Source: Ephemerocybe angulata
Taxonomy: Eukaryota > Basidiomycota > Agaricomycetes > Agaricales > Psathyrellaceae
Reading direction: 5' to 3'
DNA: 64,000 bases
NCBI GenBank assembly: GCA_013368325.1
Contig: JAACJK010000163.1
Location: forward strand, 1,612,001-1,676,000
Every line of letters begins with the position of its first letter. Position 1 is the stretch's first letter. A model generated the notes under the pieces. That model saw nothing but the letters and a program-made list of their open reading frames with translations. It ran no database searches and had not been told where the DNA came from. This document shows, one piece after another, positions 11,633 through 21,748 of this stretch. Made by a program: the position numbers and the translations under genes.

Positions 11633-12095
11633 TCAGAGGTTGATGTCAACGACTGTGCAGCCGATAGCGATGAGTCCGCCTAGAAAGAAGAAGACAGTTA
11701 GATAGATACAGTCCCGAGAAAGAGCTCGAATAACCTTACCGAAGCTGTTGTTGGTGCAGCAGACGATTTCGCCGGTGCTAAGGTAGTCACATTAGCATTC
11801 TTGTTCCATAAGGCAAAATAAGAGGGTAAAAGTCTACTAACCAAGAGTTTTCGCCGATGCCGAATATAGAGAGAGGGCTGCAGGTTAAGCCAACCATCAC
11901 ATTGAGGCCAACATTGATGCCCAAGCCAAGGATGGTGGCCACGGCTGGGGCCCCTGCCGACTGCACACTGTTGCAGCACTGGATGGGGCCCGTGCACTGG
12001 CTGGCAGGGATGGGGGTCGGGGTCGTGGGGCCTCCAGTGGGGATGGCCACGGCGACGCTGGCGAGAGCGAGGGCGGTGATAAGAATGAATTGCAT
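11633..12095 (-). CDS. Class I hydrophobin 3
   Basis: Exons are complement(11633..11679, 11740..11777, 11842..12095), giving 112 aa. The signal peptide MQFILITALALASVAVAI is nearly the same as in hydrophobin 1. The first cysteine group is SQCTGPIQCC, one residue shorter (C-X5-CC) than in its paralogues. The fifth Cys codon is again split TG^C. The third Cys group reads CTGEIVCC and the last Cys is in IGCTVV. It is the closest relative of hydrophobin 1 in the window, sharing its introns, exon sizes (38 and 47 nt) and 3' flank. It is more diverged near the C-terminus, which suggests relaxed or new selection. Confidence 0.94.
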
Positions 12096-12589
12096 GATTG
12101 GGATCTTTGGAAGTTGGAAGTATTTGAACTGTGAGTTGTTCGAGTGAAGAATGAGGATGATAGCACACACCTTTTATACATTTCTTTCACCTAGCTAGTC
12201 CTCTATTCCGCCACATCGATCCTCAGCACCATGGAGGAGCTTGGATCGGCGCAGTAAGACGTTTATGGTACTGTTTGTATTGAAGGCCCCACTGCATTGT
12301 GCAAGCTATCAGGGCTTGGTTGGTTGGTTGGTTGTTTAGAACGACGCAGGTCCCTTAAAGGAACGGCCGCTCCACACTCTTTCAGTGGAGACCTCGATTG
12401 GCAGAATCACTGATTGTGAAAAGCAGAGGACCTCCCGTTCAGTGCTGCCAAACAAAGTGGACCAAAGGTGTACTATGACAAATGCTAGAAGTGGCTGATA
12501 TAGAGGTACTGTAGGGAGAAAACAGGTAAAGTGGAATAGGTAAAGTCAGGAGAAAAAAAAATAACAACGTCAAATACAAATGAAAACAT

Positions 12590-12705
12590 ATGCAGCGGAG
12601 ATCACTCAATCACGCTGAGGATACCGACGCTCGGCGCTAAGCGCCCGAGCCCGACGCGGAGCGCTCAGCTTGAACGCGCGTGTCTAATTTAATCCCACTA
12701 CACCT
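12590..12705. repeat. Dispersed repeat, copy B
   Basis: Partner of the copy at 8848-8960. It abuts the broken GST fragment that starts at about 12705. Confidence 0.65.
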
Positions 12706-12936
12706 GGGAAGTTGTGCGCTATGGATTCGGCCTCGAGGGCGAGAGGGGAGAGGAATATGCTTTTGTGCGGGAGGTTTTTGAAGATGCGGTGGGCATGCAG
12801 TGTGGTTAGGTTATTCGTTTGAGCAGTGAGATGGGTGGGGTACTAGGAATATGCGTACCGGACTCTGCAGGCGCAGGGAGAGAGAATTTTCCCGCCGGGA
12901 TAGCTAGCTGCTGTCGAGGTCGAATATGGTGATCAT
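12705..12936 (-). pseudogene. 5' fragment of the GST gene
   Basis: The minus strand from 12936 repeats the GST start (MITIFDLDSS), the first intron and the beginning of exon 2 of the gene at 9870-10723. A 4-bp TAGC insertion after the two Ser codons puts a stop in frame, and the copy ends abruptly near 12705. No C-terminal GST domain follows. It is a truncated duplicate and cannot encode an enzyme. Confidence 0.88.
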
Positions 12937-13608
12937 GGTTGAGCCAGATATCTCTCTCGGAACAGTGTCCTTGAAATGTGGCCAATCCACAATCACGTAC
13001 TTAGTACTGGCATGAAGCCCAAAGTACCGCGCGGCGCAGAGTTCAGAGGTTTCAATATTCAATCAACAGCTTTAGCAGCTCTATGTATGCATGTGACGCC
13101 CCATTCAGCCTGCTGCCTCCCTCATCCATCACTTTGCAGCTTTCAACTTTAATTCCTTCTCCTCATGCTCGTTCACAGCCTAACTAAACGCCTCAGGCGC
13201 CTACCCGGGCTGATACCTACTCCCCTGCCCAATGCTTAGACAAACCCAAAATGAATTAACTAACTAAACCCTCACCACTACCCACAGCCCAGCCACGCAC
13301 CACCCGCGCCCACAAGACCCACCACACTCGTCCGAATCTGCAGCGGACAACATCCCCACTGCTCCCGAACCTAATGTACTTAGTCTAGCCTAGCCTTGCT
13401 ACTCGCATAGCACCACTCCATCGTTCCTTTGTCTCCACCTCTCATGACCCCCAGAAACAAAGATAGATAACCGAAGATAATAAAAACTCTACATCTATAC
13501 AACCGCGCCGCGCCTTTTCTTCCCTGGTATCAATTAAATCAGATATCCCCCTCACCCCTCTCCCCCCCCTCCCCTTTCTCTCCCCACCATAAAACACCCC
13601 TCCCCTAA
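12937..13608. other. Intergenic, pyrimidine-rich
   Basis: From about 13180 to 13608 the plus strand is rich in C and T and reads as 3' flank of the carrier gene. No gene is recognised. Confidence 0.5.
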
Positions 13609-16409
13609 TCAAATATAAGGCGGCCCAAGCGCCTTCCTAAACACCCCCAACGTAGCCTCCACAACCAACAAAAGCACCCCCCCTCCCGGCGCGAGCCTCA
13701 ACACCTTCGGCAAGAACCCCTTATAGAGCGCTGCAAGACCTTCTTCGCGCGCGATGGTGAGGATTGCCGGGTAGGTCCAGTTGTACTTGGGCGTGACGCC
13801 CGGGAGGGCGGGCGTGCCTTGGATGCGGGATTTTACGACGTCGAAGCTGTGGGGGCGAGCGGAGAGAGCCGGAGGCAAAGAGCGGCGGCAGAGGCCGCGG
13901 AGCAAGGGGGAGAAGGCGGAGAGCGAGCGAGCAACGGGGAGAAAGCGGAGGGTAGCGGCAGCGTTAAAAAGCGCGCGCACGAACATTTTGTGGAAAGAAA
14001 GAAGGAACGAAAGAAAAACACGCATGAGAAACGCTCTTAAAACACGAACTGAAGACCACATACGGAGTATTCACAACCGTCCCCGCAAACCCACCCAGCG
14101 CACCCGAGATAAAGTTGTTCAACAACTCGCGTTCTGGCGTCTACAATCCAACACCAAAAAATAACGTTAGTTAAGCGCCCAATATCACGTAACGGCTATG
14201 TATAGGTGTGGATGGATCGATATGTGTTTGCAGGCAGGGGGGAGTTCACCCCACCCACACAGGGAGTGCAGGGATGTGCGCAGAAGTTGAAAGGACGGCC
14301 GGACCGGGACGGGCGAACACACAAGGCCCGCCACCCGCCGATCCTTCCACCAGCATCCGCCGAAGCACATGAAGAAAGTAGAGAGAAAACGCACCTGGGC
14401 TTTAGGCAGAAGCCCCTTCACTTGATAAATCGTCCCGAAGTATCCGCCGTTCCAGTACACGTGTCTATTTCGGTGCGTTGCGTTAGTTAGTTGGTTCGTT
14501 GGTCGGTTGGTTTGTCAGGATGGAAGGGAAGGGGAAGTGGAAGCACACAAACAAGGACACGAGCGATAAGGCGAAAGAAAAGATAAACAAAGACAACAAC
14601 AAGAACAACATATGAACAGAACAACAAAACAAAACAAAACATCCTCTCAAACCGCACCGCAATCCAAAACAGGTGCCGAACGACCGCCCAGGACAACAGC
14701 ACCAGCCATCAGCAGTATCGACCGTATATATCTGCCCCCAACCAACCAGATGCCCGGACCGACCGACCGACCCAACAGGGGAAACGGGGGCATACGAAGC
14801 GTCAAGACCAACGAGAAGCCGAAGAAATCAAAAAGAAGCAGCCCGTGCACTTCGATAGAAGAATAGTGCAAAAACAGTTCAAGCACCACTCTGGCTCGAA
14901 AGGCGTTTGGGTGTCTGACTCACGGGCAAGATAGCTAACTAGCTAGATGCCTTGCAGCCTGCCTGGTGCCTATCCGCGATGGAAAGCTGGCAAGAGAGCC
15001 AATGCCAAAAACCACAGCACACAGAATGCCAAACCCAAAGCACACAGAATAAAAGACCCAGCAGAACAACCACACCAACCACCAGAGCACGAACCATCGC
15101 GTCGGGCCCGCGAAACCACCCGCGAAACCTCAAGAACCACCCGCGAAACCTCAAAAACCACGGCATCGAAATCACCCAGCAAAACCTCAAACCCCACCAA
15201 CTAAACCACAAGCCAGAAATAAAAGAAAGAAAGAAAGAACGAAACCACATCCAGAAACGCAAAGCGCACCTCCAAAACGTCGACTCCATCCCCGCATAGA
15301 GCCCCAACAGCCCCTCCTTCGCAATAACCGTCTTCACGACGTCCATCGGGCCTTTAAAGGTGCTGTTCTTGTCTTGCAGTCTACAACGCCACAGTGCATC
15401 CACCATGCCATGTGTCAATTCCATCCGTCAGTGAAATTTGTTTCGGACGGACGGACGCCACAACATATGGAGGTGTTGGGCAGGGGAGGGAAGGGGAAGG
15501 GGAGGGAAGGGGCGTACCGGATCTTGACGAGCTCGAAGGGGACTACGACGAAGGATTCCTGCAGTCGAAGAATAAGTATCACAAAAAAATGAACGAGGGG
15601 CGGCAAGGGGTGGGGGAGAGGTGTGAAGGGGAGGGAGAGAGGGGGAGGCGAACGTACGGTGGCTCCGGCAGAACACCCTGTGAGGATGGACAGGTTCTGC
15701 GTCATCTTGGCCTCGCCGAAGGCGTCCATGAAGGTCTTGCCCCAGAAATCGTTCGCAGCACTGCACACGATACCCAATACACATCAGAATGAAGGAACGG
15801 AGGGGGGTGGAACGGAGGGGGAGGGGAGGGTCGTACAATTTGACTGCACGTTTGGGTGCTTCGAGGAGGAGTGGGGGTACGAGGCCTATCGTTCGCTTGT
15901 TAGATCTGTATAGAGGTCGTTTGGGGAGGATAGTGTACCTCTGTAGAGCCGGCCGACACTGTACAAGGAGGAAGCGAGTTAGAGTAGGGTTAGGGGGGAG
16001 GAGGAGGGAGGGGAGGGACGCACCCTTCTTCCTTCACGATAGACTTGAACGTCCCCACAAGACCCTGCGTCTGCCCGCGCTCCAGCTGGATACGCGTCTT
16101 CACCTATCCAAGCGTCAGCATCTCCTAGCTCCGGTCGGGTGTCGGTCGTGTGCTCGGATAGATACATACGACATCTATTAATCCTTATTAGTATTGAAGA
16201 GGACTAGATGGTGGAAGGGGGAAGGGGGAGGGAAGGGACGCACCGAGGGGGTAGAAAGTGAGGATCTCAGAGATACCGGCGATCGCTCCAGCCGCGAAGT
16301 TGGCGACGAAGGGGAGGGCTGTATACAACGTCTGGGGTTAAGCTCCGGGGACCCTACACACCTCCACTACAACGAACGTACGCTTGGGTTTATGGTCCGT
16401 GCTCGACAT
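13609..16409 (-). CDS. ODC1: Mitochondrial 2-oxodicarboxylate carrier (Odc1/Odc2 type)
   Basis: Twelve exons: complement(13609..13846, 14064..14140, 14395..14464, 15270..15380, 15518..15558, 15658..15760, 15837..15885, 15939..15958, 16024..16103, 16170..16174, 16244..16318, 16382..16409), giving 298 aa. It is a mitochondrial carrier with three repeats of about 100 residues, whose signatures are PLDVVKTR, PFELVKIR and PFDVVKSR. Segments EAPKRAVKF, WNGGYFGTIYQ and KGFLPKVLRLAPGG match yeast Odc1p/Odc2p, which exchange 2-oxoadipate and 2-oxoglutarate across the inner membrane for lysine and glutamate metabolism. Exon 3 is only 5 nt and lies inside the first signature. Intron 9 is 805 nt. The gene is divergent from SRP9, with 283 bp between the two ATGs. 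Confidence 0.93.
16170..16174 (-). other. 5-nt micro-exon of the 2-oxodicarboxylate carrier
   Basis: Reading on the minus strand, the preceding intron (16175..16243) ends TAATAG, then comes ATGTC, then a GTATGT donor opens the next intron (16104..16169), which ends GATAG before GTGAAG. Joining G^ATGTC^GTG restores Asp-Val-Val in the invariant PLDVVKTR signature. Skipping it would both shift the frame and destroy the signature. Confidence 0.88.
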
Positions 16410-16692
16410 CCTGTGTTAGGTATCAAATGGAAGGGTGTAGGGATGGCGAAGCAGGACGAGGAGGAGAAGGAGGGAGTGGGAGGAAGAAACAGGGTGTGGG
16501 GTGCGCTAGCTATTTCGGGCCCAAGAGCCGACAATCACAAGTGCGATCATTTGCGGTTATCCATATCAGATTAGATAGCCCTCCGGCCGACCGTCCGTCT
16601 CCGTCCCCCGCATCAGCCGGCAGGGGCGGCCAGCAATACCGAGGAGGCTGAGAGAGGGGCGCTTGTGCTTGTGCTCGTTCGATGCGCACGCG

Positions 16693-17223
16693 ATGGTGTA
16701 CGTCCACTCCTGGCAAGACTTCCAAGACGCCGCAGAGGCCCTGTACGACCGCGATCCCCTCAAGGTGCGCCTGGTGCTCCCCCTCTCTGCTGGTGCAAGG
16801 CGGTTGTGCTGACGACGATGGGTGGTGGATAGACGAGGTATTGCGTGAAATGGAAAGCGGGCGAGGGTAAACTCGTGCTCAAGATCACGAACGATACGAC
16901 CGTGCGTTCCCCCCTCTCTCTCTCTCTCCCTCCCTCTCTTCCTACGTTCTATGTGAGATCGTGCTGATTGATTGGTGTGCGCGCAGTGCCTGAAATTCAA
17001 AACCTACTCGTCGATCTTTCTGAATAGGTTCGAAGCGCTCAACCTCTCCCTCATCGAGAAAATGCAGAACCGCCAGCGGCCCTCCGCACCACCCATATCC
17101 GTATCCGAGGTCGCAGCTGCGCAGCCCGTCGCTGCGCCCGCGCCTGAGCCTGGGTCGGTGCCGCAGGCGGGAGGGGTGAAGGCTGGGGGTGTGAGTAAGA
17201 AGAAGAAGGGAAAAAAGAAGTAG
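16693..17223 (+). CDS. SRP9: Signal recognition particle SRP9 subunit
   Basis: Exons are 16693..16764, 16833..16901 and 16987..17223, giving 125 aa. The start MVYVHSWQDFQDAAEALYD followed by RYCVKWKAGEGKLVLKITND and CLKFKT is the SRP9 alpha-beta fold. The tail after about residue 70 is Ala/Pro-rich and ends in a Lys run (KKKKGKKK). SRP9 pairs with SRP14 on the Alu domain of SRP RNA and slows translation of secreted proteins until docking at the ER. The basic C-terminal extension is common in fungal SRP9/SRP21 proteins. It shares a short promoter region with the divergent carrier gene. Confidence 0.92.
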
Positions 17224-18490
17224 CCTGGTGCTAGGTGCGGTGGATTGGGCTGGATGGGATGGGTCTGGATGGGGTCTGTATGGGCAGTGGGGAGAGGGGA
17301 GGAGGGGGAGGACCTGTGATTATGGTGCGTTTTCGTTTGGTTGGGGGGTATATATGGCTAATGCTTCATCGCAGATATAGATAGCACACATACCACAGTG
17401 TAAAGCGTTAGGCTAGATCTTCTTCAGCCGCCGTCACATGAAATGCCCATCGATCCACAGAACGCAGCTTCACATTGACATTGAACAAGAGGACCGACCG
17501 ACCCTTGCTTCATACCTTCTGAAAGTTACAGTACGTCCGTCCGTCATGACAGAATTCAACCGACTTCAGTCTTCGCACTTCCTGGAAAATGCAAGTCCGA
17601 CTACCACCAAACCAATCCAAGCCACCGGGTGCTCACTACCTCTCAACGAACGCCACTTCCCAGACCGTCCAAAGACCGTCTCCCTTTTCAGTTCTCCCGA
17701 TCGACGCCACGTATAACATACAGTACATCTGCAAATGAAGACGAAACGATGCTCACACAAGACTCGTGGTATGTATGTACTAAATAAATAGCCTTCCTGC
17801 TACCTTGGGTGGATCGGATTGGCTTAGCTTGGATAGGGGAAAGCGAAGGAGGGAGGAGGGGAGGGGCAGGGAAGGGGAGGCCTACATGTATCTGTGAGCA
17901 TGGTGCGTCCGTCTTGTACGGGCTCCATACTTCTATGTACATAGCTAACTCCATTGCAGATACTTATAGAGACATAGCACATCGCAGACTAGATGATGAT
18001 CCATCCTCTCTTGCTGGCTGCCACACGAAACGCCCGCCCAATCCACCGACGCAGGTTTCCGAGTCGTTGAGCAAGACAAGAGCGCCCCCCGCGCCTTCTT
18101 GACTCGGATTCCTTGATTTCTTTCTCTGAAAGTTGCTCTGCCATCGAAGTATCGATATCGCCCCTAAGAAATGGACGTCCAACCACCACCGACGGACACC
18201 CCGCCACTTCTCGCCGTCACTCAGCCTTCGCAGACCATTTCTTCCTCCAAGTTCTCAGCCCTCCCGCTACATATAATGTATCTCTGGAGATGAAACCGAT
18301 GCTGTCCCGCACAAGACTCGTGGGGAACCTGTGCGTACATAGCGTACTAATCCACGGACGTCCCTTAGGCTCTCTCTCTCTCTCTCGTCGTCCCTCTATC
18401 ATCCTATCCAACCTTCCGAGGTCATCTAAACGCACCCCTTCACCACGCCCACATCCAGCTTAGAGACCCAAAGACCCAACGACGCCGACG
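17224..18490. repeat. Duplicated non-coding cassette units
   Basis: A unit of about 170 bp recurs at about 17600-17770, 18180-18345, 19610-19775 and, shorter, 20815-20870. Each copy contains a run like ATGAAACCGATGCT followed by CACAAGACTCGTGG. The 3' flank of SRP9 (about 17280-17415) is also similar to about 19260-19395, the 3' flank of the gene copy at 18.5-19.1 kb. The window from 17.2 to 20.9 kb is therefore built from repeated duplications. No intact gene is seen in this part. Confidence 0.65.
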
Positions 18491-18738
18491 ATGAAGACGA
18501 GGACAATGAGGCGGCGCCCGAACTCAACCACAAACACGAACCCGAGATTAAAAACGCACAACTGGCCCGCCATGCGCGTCGCGAAGCGCATGCTGCGGTG
18601 TGTATCTCTACAAGTAGGGGAGCTGAGTAGGAGGATTCGGAGGCGTCTCGGTGGAAGCAGAGGTTCGTTCTCGCTCATACTTTCTTTCTTTCTTGCTTTC
18701 TTTCTTTCTTTCTTGCTTTCTTTCTTTCTTTCTTTCTT

Positions 18739-18802
<64 letters not shown>

Positions 18803-19102
18803 GCTTTCTTTCTTTCTTTCTTTCTTACTTGCTTACTTACTTACTTCCTTGCTTACTTACTTACTTACTTAATTACTTACTTGCCCCCTTACTTTCTAGA
18901 CAGTGACGGCGACAACCACGAAGACCACAACCACCAAGACCACAACCACGACGACAAGCCCACCTTCCCTCCACCCCTGATAGTTCGGAACTGCGGTGTC
19001 GGGCAGCCGTCGTTCTACGACAACGGCGGTAGGAGGTCAAGGGTGCTGTCGCCTGCGGAGGAGGCCGAGCGGGCGCTCGCGGAAGCCATGTTTTTGGGGT
19101 AG
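18491..19102 (+). CDS. RCR-family-like copy lacking the membrane span (copy A)
   Basis: Exons are 18491..18662 and 18900..19102, giving 124 aa. The first exon carries THNWPAMRVAKRMLR and VGELSRRIRRRL, conserved in the second copy at 20.0 kb. The segment resembles the KETHHFLG and MSKRVRRWVDEK borders of the membrane span in the gene at 21137-21748, with the span itself missing. The second exon encodes an acidic His/Asn/Asp repeat (HEDHNHQDHNHDD), then PPLIVRNCGVG and VLSPAEEAERA. The phase-1 intron position matches the RCR-like genes. Translation, start and function are uncertain; it may be a decayed copy. Confidence 0.45.
18678..18878 (+). repeat. CTTT/CTTA microsatellite inside an intron
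   Basis: About 200 bp of CTTT repeats with CTTG and CTTA variants, the CTTA form dominating at the right end. It lies wholly inside the intron 18663..18899, in the position of the polypyrimidine tract. The paralogous intron at 20111..20196 has only a short irregular version, so the tract expanded in this copy. Confidence 0.93.
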
Positions 19103-20037
19103 GACGGGGGTTGATGGTTTAGTGGAGGAGGAGGAGGAGGAGGACGGACGGACGGGGAGGGGAGGGGGATCAAAGGAGGAGAAGGGATGGTATTGAAGGG
19201 GAGGAAGAAAGTGGGCTGGGGCGGGTACGTTGGATGGACTGGGTAGACTCGGTGGGGATGGGATGGGATGGAAGGGGAGGGGGAGGACCTTTATTCTGCG
19301 TCTTTCCTTTGGTTGTGCGGATGTATGGCTCATATTTCATTTAGAAATGTGGATAGTATACCGATGTCTACATCCCTAAGCTAGATCTGCGGTGTAGACT
19401 GTCAAGAGAGGGAGGTTCATGAACAAAAAGTAAAAAGACCAATTTCGGTTTCTGTTTTCTCAAAATTTTATCTACCCCCAGGTCTTTCTGTATATCAGCC
19501 CGAGGTACGAGCCACCCTCCGGCCCCTAAGGATTGGATTCATGCAAGTTCACAGCACCATCCCCCAATCCAAATTTTAGCCCCCCCGAACTCTGAATCAA
19601 CCCCTCACCGGCGGCACACACCACGTCTCAACTAACATCACCTCGCAGACCATCCATCTCTTCCTAACCGAATCCCATTCGCTAACCCAGACGCTATCTC
19701 CATCAACTGTGGCTATATCTACAAATGAAACCGATGCTGCGCCGCACAATACTCGTGGGGAGCTCTCCTACTCGAGTATCGTGCGTAGTGAACTACGCTT
19801 AGCAGCTTAGGCTCTCCCTCTCGTCATCCGTCGCCCCTGCTCCCTTTTTCCTTTTCATCTTATCCTATACTCGCCGCCTGGGTCGTCCGGATCCTGGAGC
19901 CCACCCCTTCACCGGCACCTGGCATAAGCAAAACCCAACGACGACGACAATGACGATGACGCGCCCGAAGTCCAACACGAACCTGACATTAGAATTTAGA
20001 GACGCACAACTGGTTCGCCATCCGTGTCGTGAAGCGC
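19103..20037. other. Intergenic within the duplicated cassette
   Basis: Contains the third copy of the 170-bp unit (about 19610-19775) and A/T-rich spacer. No gene is recognised. Confidence 0.5.
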
Positions 20038-20450
20038 ATGCGGCGGTGGGTATCTTTACAAGTAGGGGAGCTGAGTCGGAGGATCCGACGGGGTTTTGAT
20101 AGCGGCACAGGTTCGTCCATACTCTCTTCTTACTTGCGTACTTGTTTTCTTACTTGCTTACTTCCTTTCTCACTTCCCTACTTCCTCCCTCTCTAGACGA
20201 TGACGACCACGACTACGACCACCACAGTGACGACCACGACCGCAGCCACGGCCCCGAGCCCTCCGCCCGTCCACCCCTGATAGTCCGGAACTGCGATGTC
20301 GGGCAATGCGTTTTATACGACTGTGAGGGGAGGACTATCGTGCTATCCCCTGAGGAGGAGGCGGAGCGCGCGAAGATGGAGGCCTTGTGTTTTTGGGATG
20401 GCCCTCTGCTGCCTTCCGGGAAAGAAAAGTATTTAGATGGGAGCTCATAG
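20038..20450 (+). pseudogene. Second RCR-family-like copy (copy B), probably decayed
   Basis: The conserved segments THNWFAIRVVKRMRRWV and VGELSRRIRRG, then exon 2 with DDDDHDYDHH, PPLIVRNCDVG and VLSPEEEAERA, match copy A at 18.5-19.1 kb. Exons would be 20038..20110 and 20197..20450 with an 86-nt intron. Upstream of 20038 a net 7-nt difference from copy A breaks the frame and brings in a TAG, so the homologous N-terminus cannot be translated. Only an internal ATG at 20038 allows a 108-residue product. Confidence 0.5.
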
Positions 20451-21136
20451 GGACAGGGACAGGGATAGGAACAGGGGGAGGTGTGAATCGTGTGATATGG
20501 TACGTTCGTTCATTTCCGTATACTGTTGTGAGGAGCTGAGGCCTCGTTTGGAAATAGGTGTTGAGGAGGGGTAGTGTGCAATTGTATCCTGAAATGAACG
20601 TTGGATCTCAACGTAGCTAGCCTCTTGGGGTGGGCCTGGCTCTATCGCCCAAGTACACGTCCACCCGCATAAGCCCAGCGTTACTACTTGCAGCAAGTAA
20701 GCGATGCTCGACGAGCCAAAGGGGTCCAAAGCGCATACTACTTATACTCTATGTGATTATGGGCGCTATGATCTTGATACGTGCTTTCCAGCTGTATTTG
20801 TGCGTCTAGGAGATCGATCTCGAACATGAAACTCTGCAGACTGCCGCACACGACTCGTGGAGGAAAAGTGTCCCAAGTAGACGGATGAGTGTCCTGCGTG
20901 GATGAGACAACGACTCGGAGGCGCGAGATTGGGGAGGATGGTTCTCACCTTCCCCGGGGCACTGTATGTGCCCTGCATCCATCCCTTCCCTGCCCAATAC
21001 ACTTCCCCTGCCACTCTCCTGCTCTCCTACTCTCCTACTCCCACACTCTCATATTCTCATATTCTCATATTCTCATATTCTCATACTCCCTGGCACCCCT
21101 GTCCAATTAAAAGGCAGAGTACGGCGCTCAACGCCA
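20451..21136. other. Promoter region of the fourth RCR-like gene
   Basis: A partial copy of the cassette unit lies at about 20815-20870. Just upstream of the next gene is a short pyrimidine-rich tandem repeat of TATTCTCA (about 21046-21090). Confidence 0.5.
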
Positions 21137-21748
21137 ATGCCTTTTCTCTACATACAGTCCCTCTCCTCCTCCTCCTGGGACCCCCGTTCGCCCAACTCCC
21201 CCTCCTCCCCATCGTCCTCTCTCACACCCAGGATCGCCCCACGCAAAATCGAAGACCTATCAGAGATATTTGAACACCGCAACACCGTCGGTACGGAGAT
21301 CAACACCATCTCGACTTCGACGAACACAACGACGACGGCGGGCCCAGAGGCGAAAAGACCGAAGGAGACGCACCACTTCCTCGGGTGGATCATCACGGCC
21401 ATCCTCCTCCTCGGCTTCGTCCTCATCCCGCTCTTTATGTCGAAGCGCGTGCGGCGGTGGGTGGATGAGAAGAGAGGGCGAACGCACCAGAGGCGCTCGT
21501 CGGATCGCGATGCAGAGCGCTTCGCGCCTTCGCAATCAAGACACAGTGGGCTCGGTGAAGGGCCGTCCTGTCAATGCAGCGGCGGAGCGGGGTGGGTCCC
21601 GCCTCCGCCTGCGTACGCCGCGAAAGCTCTCGAAGATGGTGCGCCAGGAGTAAAACTTGATCGCCCGCCACTGGTGGAGGATACGGTGCCGACGTACCCC
21701 CCGCCTGCGTATCCTGCTGTACGGCATGGTGATAGGTGTGTTGTGTAG
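21137..21748 (+). CDS. RCR-like single-pass membrane protein with two PPxY motifs, copy 4
   Basis: Read here as a single exon of 203 aa. A Ser/Pro/Thr-rich N-terminal part contains NTTTT. It leads to one membrane span (GWIITAILLLGFVLIPLF), the basic stretch MSKRVRRWVDEKRGR and a tail with VPPPPAY and YPPPAYPA, both PPxY motifs. This is the same layout as the trio at 6.8-9.5 kb but on the opposite strand and without their intron. The ATG at 21137 is the only Met before the membrane span in this frame. The first 60 residues are low-complexity and could be non-coding if an upstream exon exists. The proposed role is a membrane anchor for a WW-domain ubiquitin ligase. Confidence 0.68.
   Translation: MPFLYIQSLSSSSWDPRSPNSPSSPSSSLTPRIAPRKIEDLSEIFEHRNTVGTEINTISTSTNTTTTAGPEAKRPKETHHFLGWIITAILLLGFVLIPLFMSKRVRRWVDEKRGRTHQRRSSDRDAERFAPSQSRHSGLGEGPSCQCSGGAGWVPPPPAYAAKALEDGAPGVKLDRPPLVEDTVPTYPPPAYPAVRHGDRCVV

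Noticed and set aside
15070..15200. Pro/Thr/Arg-rich coding frame in the carrier gene's large intron
   Set aside because: Short direct repeats produce the frame; it has no start context, domain or splice support and is inside an intron defined by conserved exons on both sides.
18491..18890. Plus-strand frame rich in Phe/Leu/Ser that resembles a run of membrane segments
   Set aside because: It is translation of the CTTT microsatellite, which lies within an intron with clear donor and acceptor.
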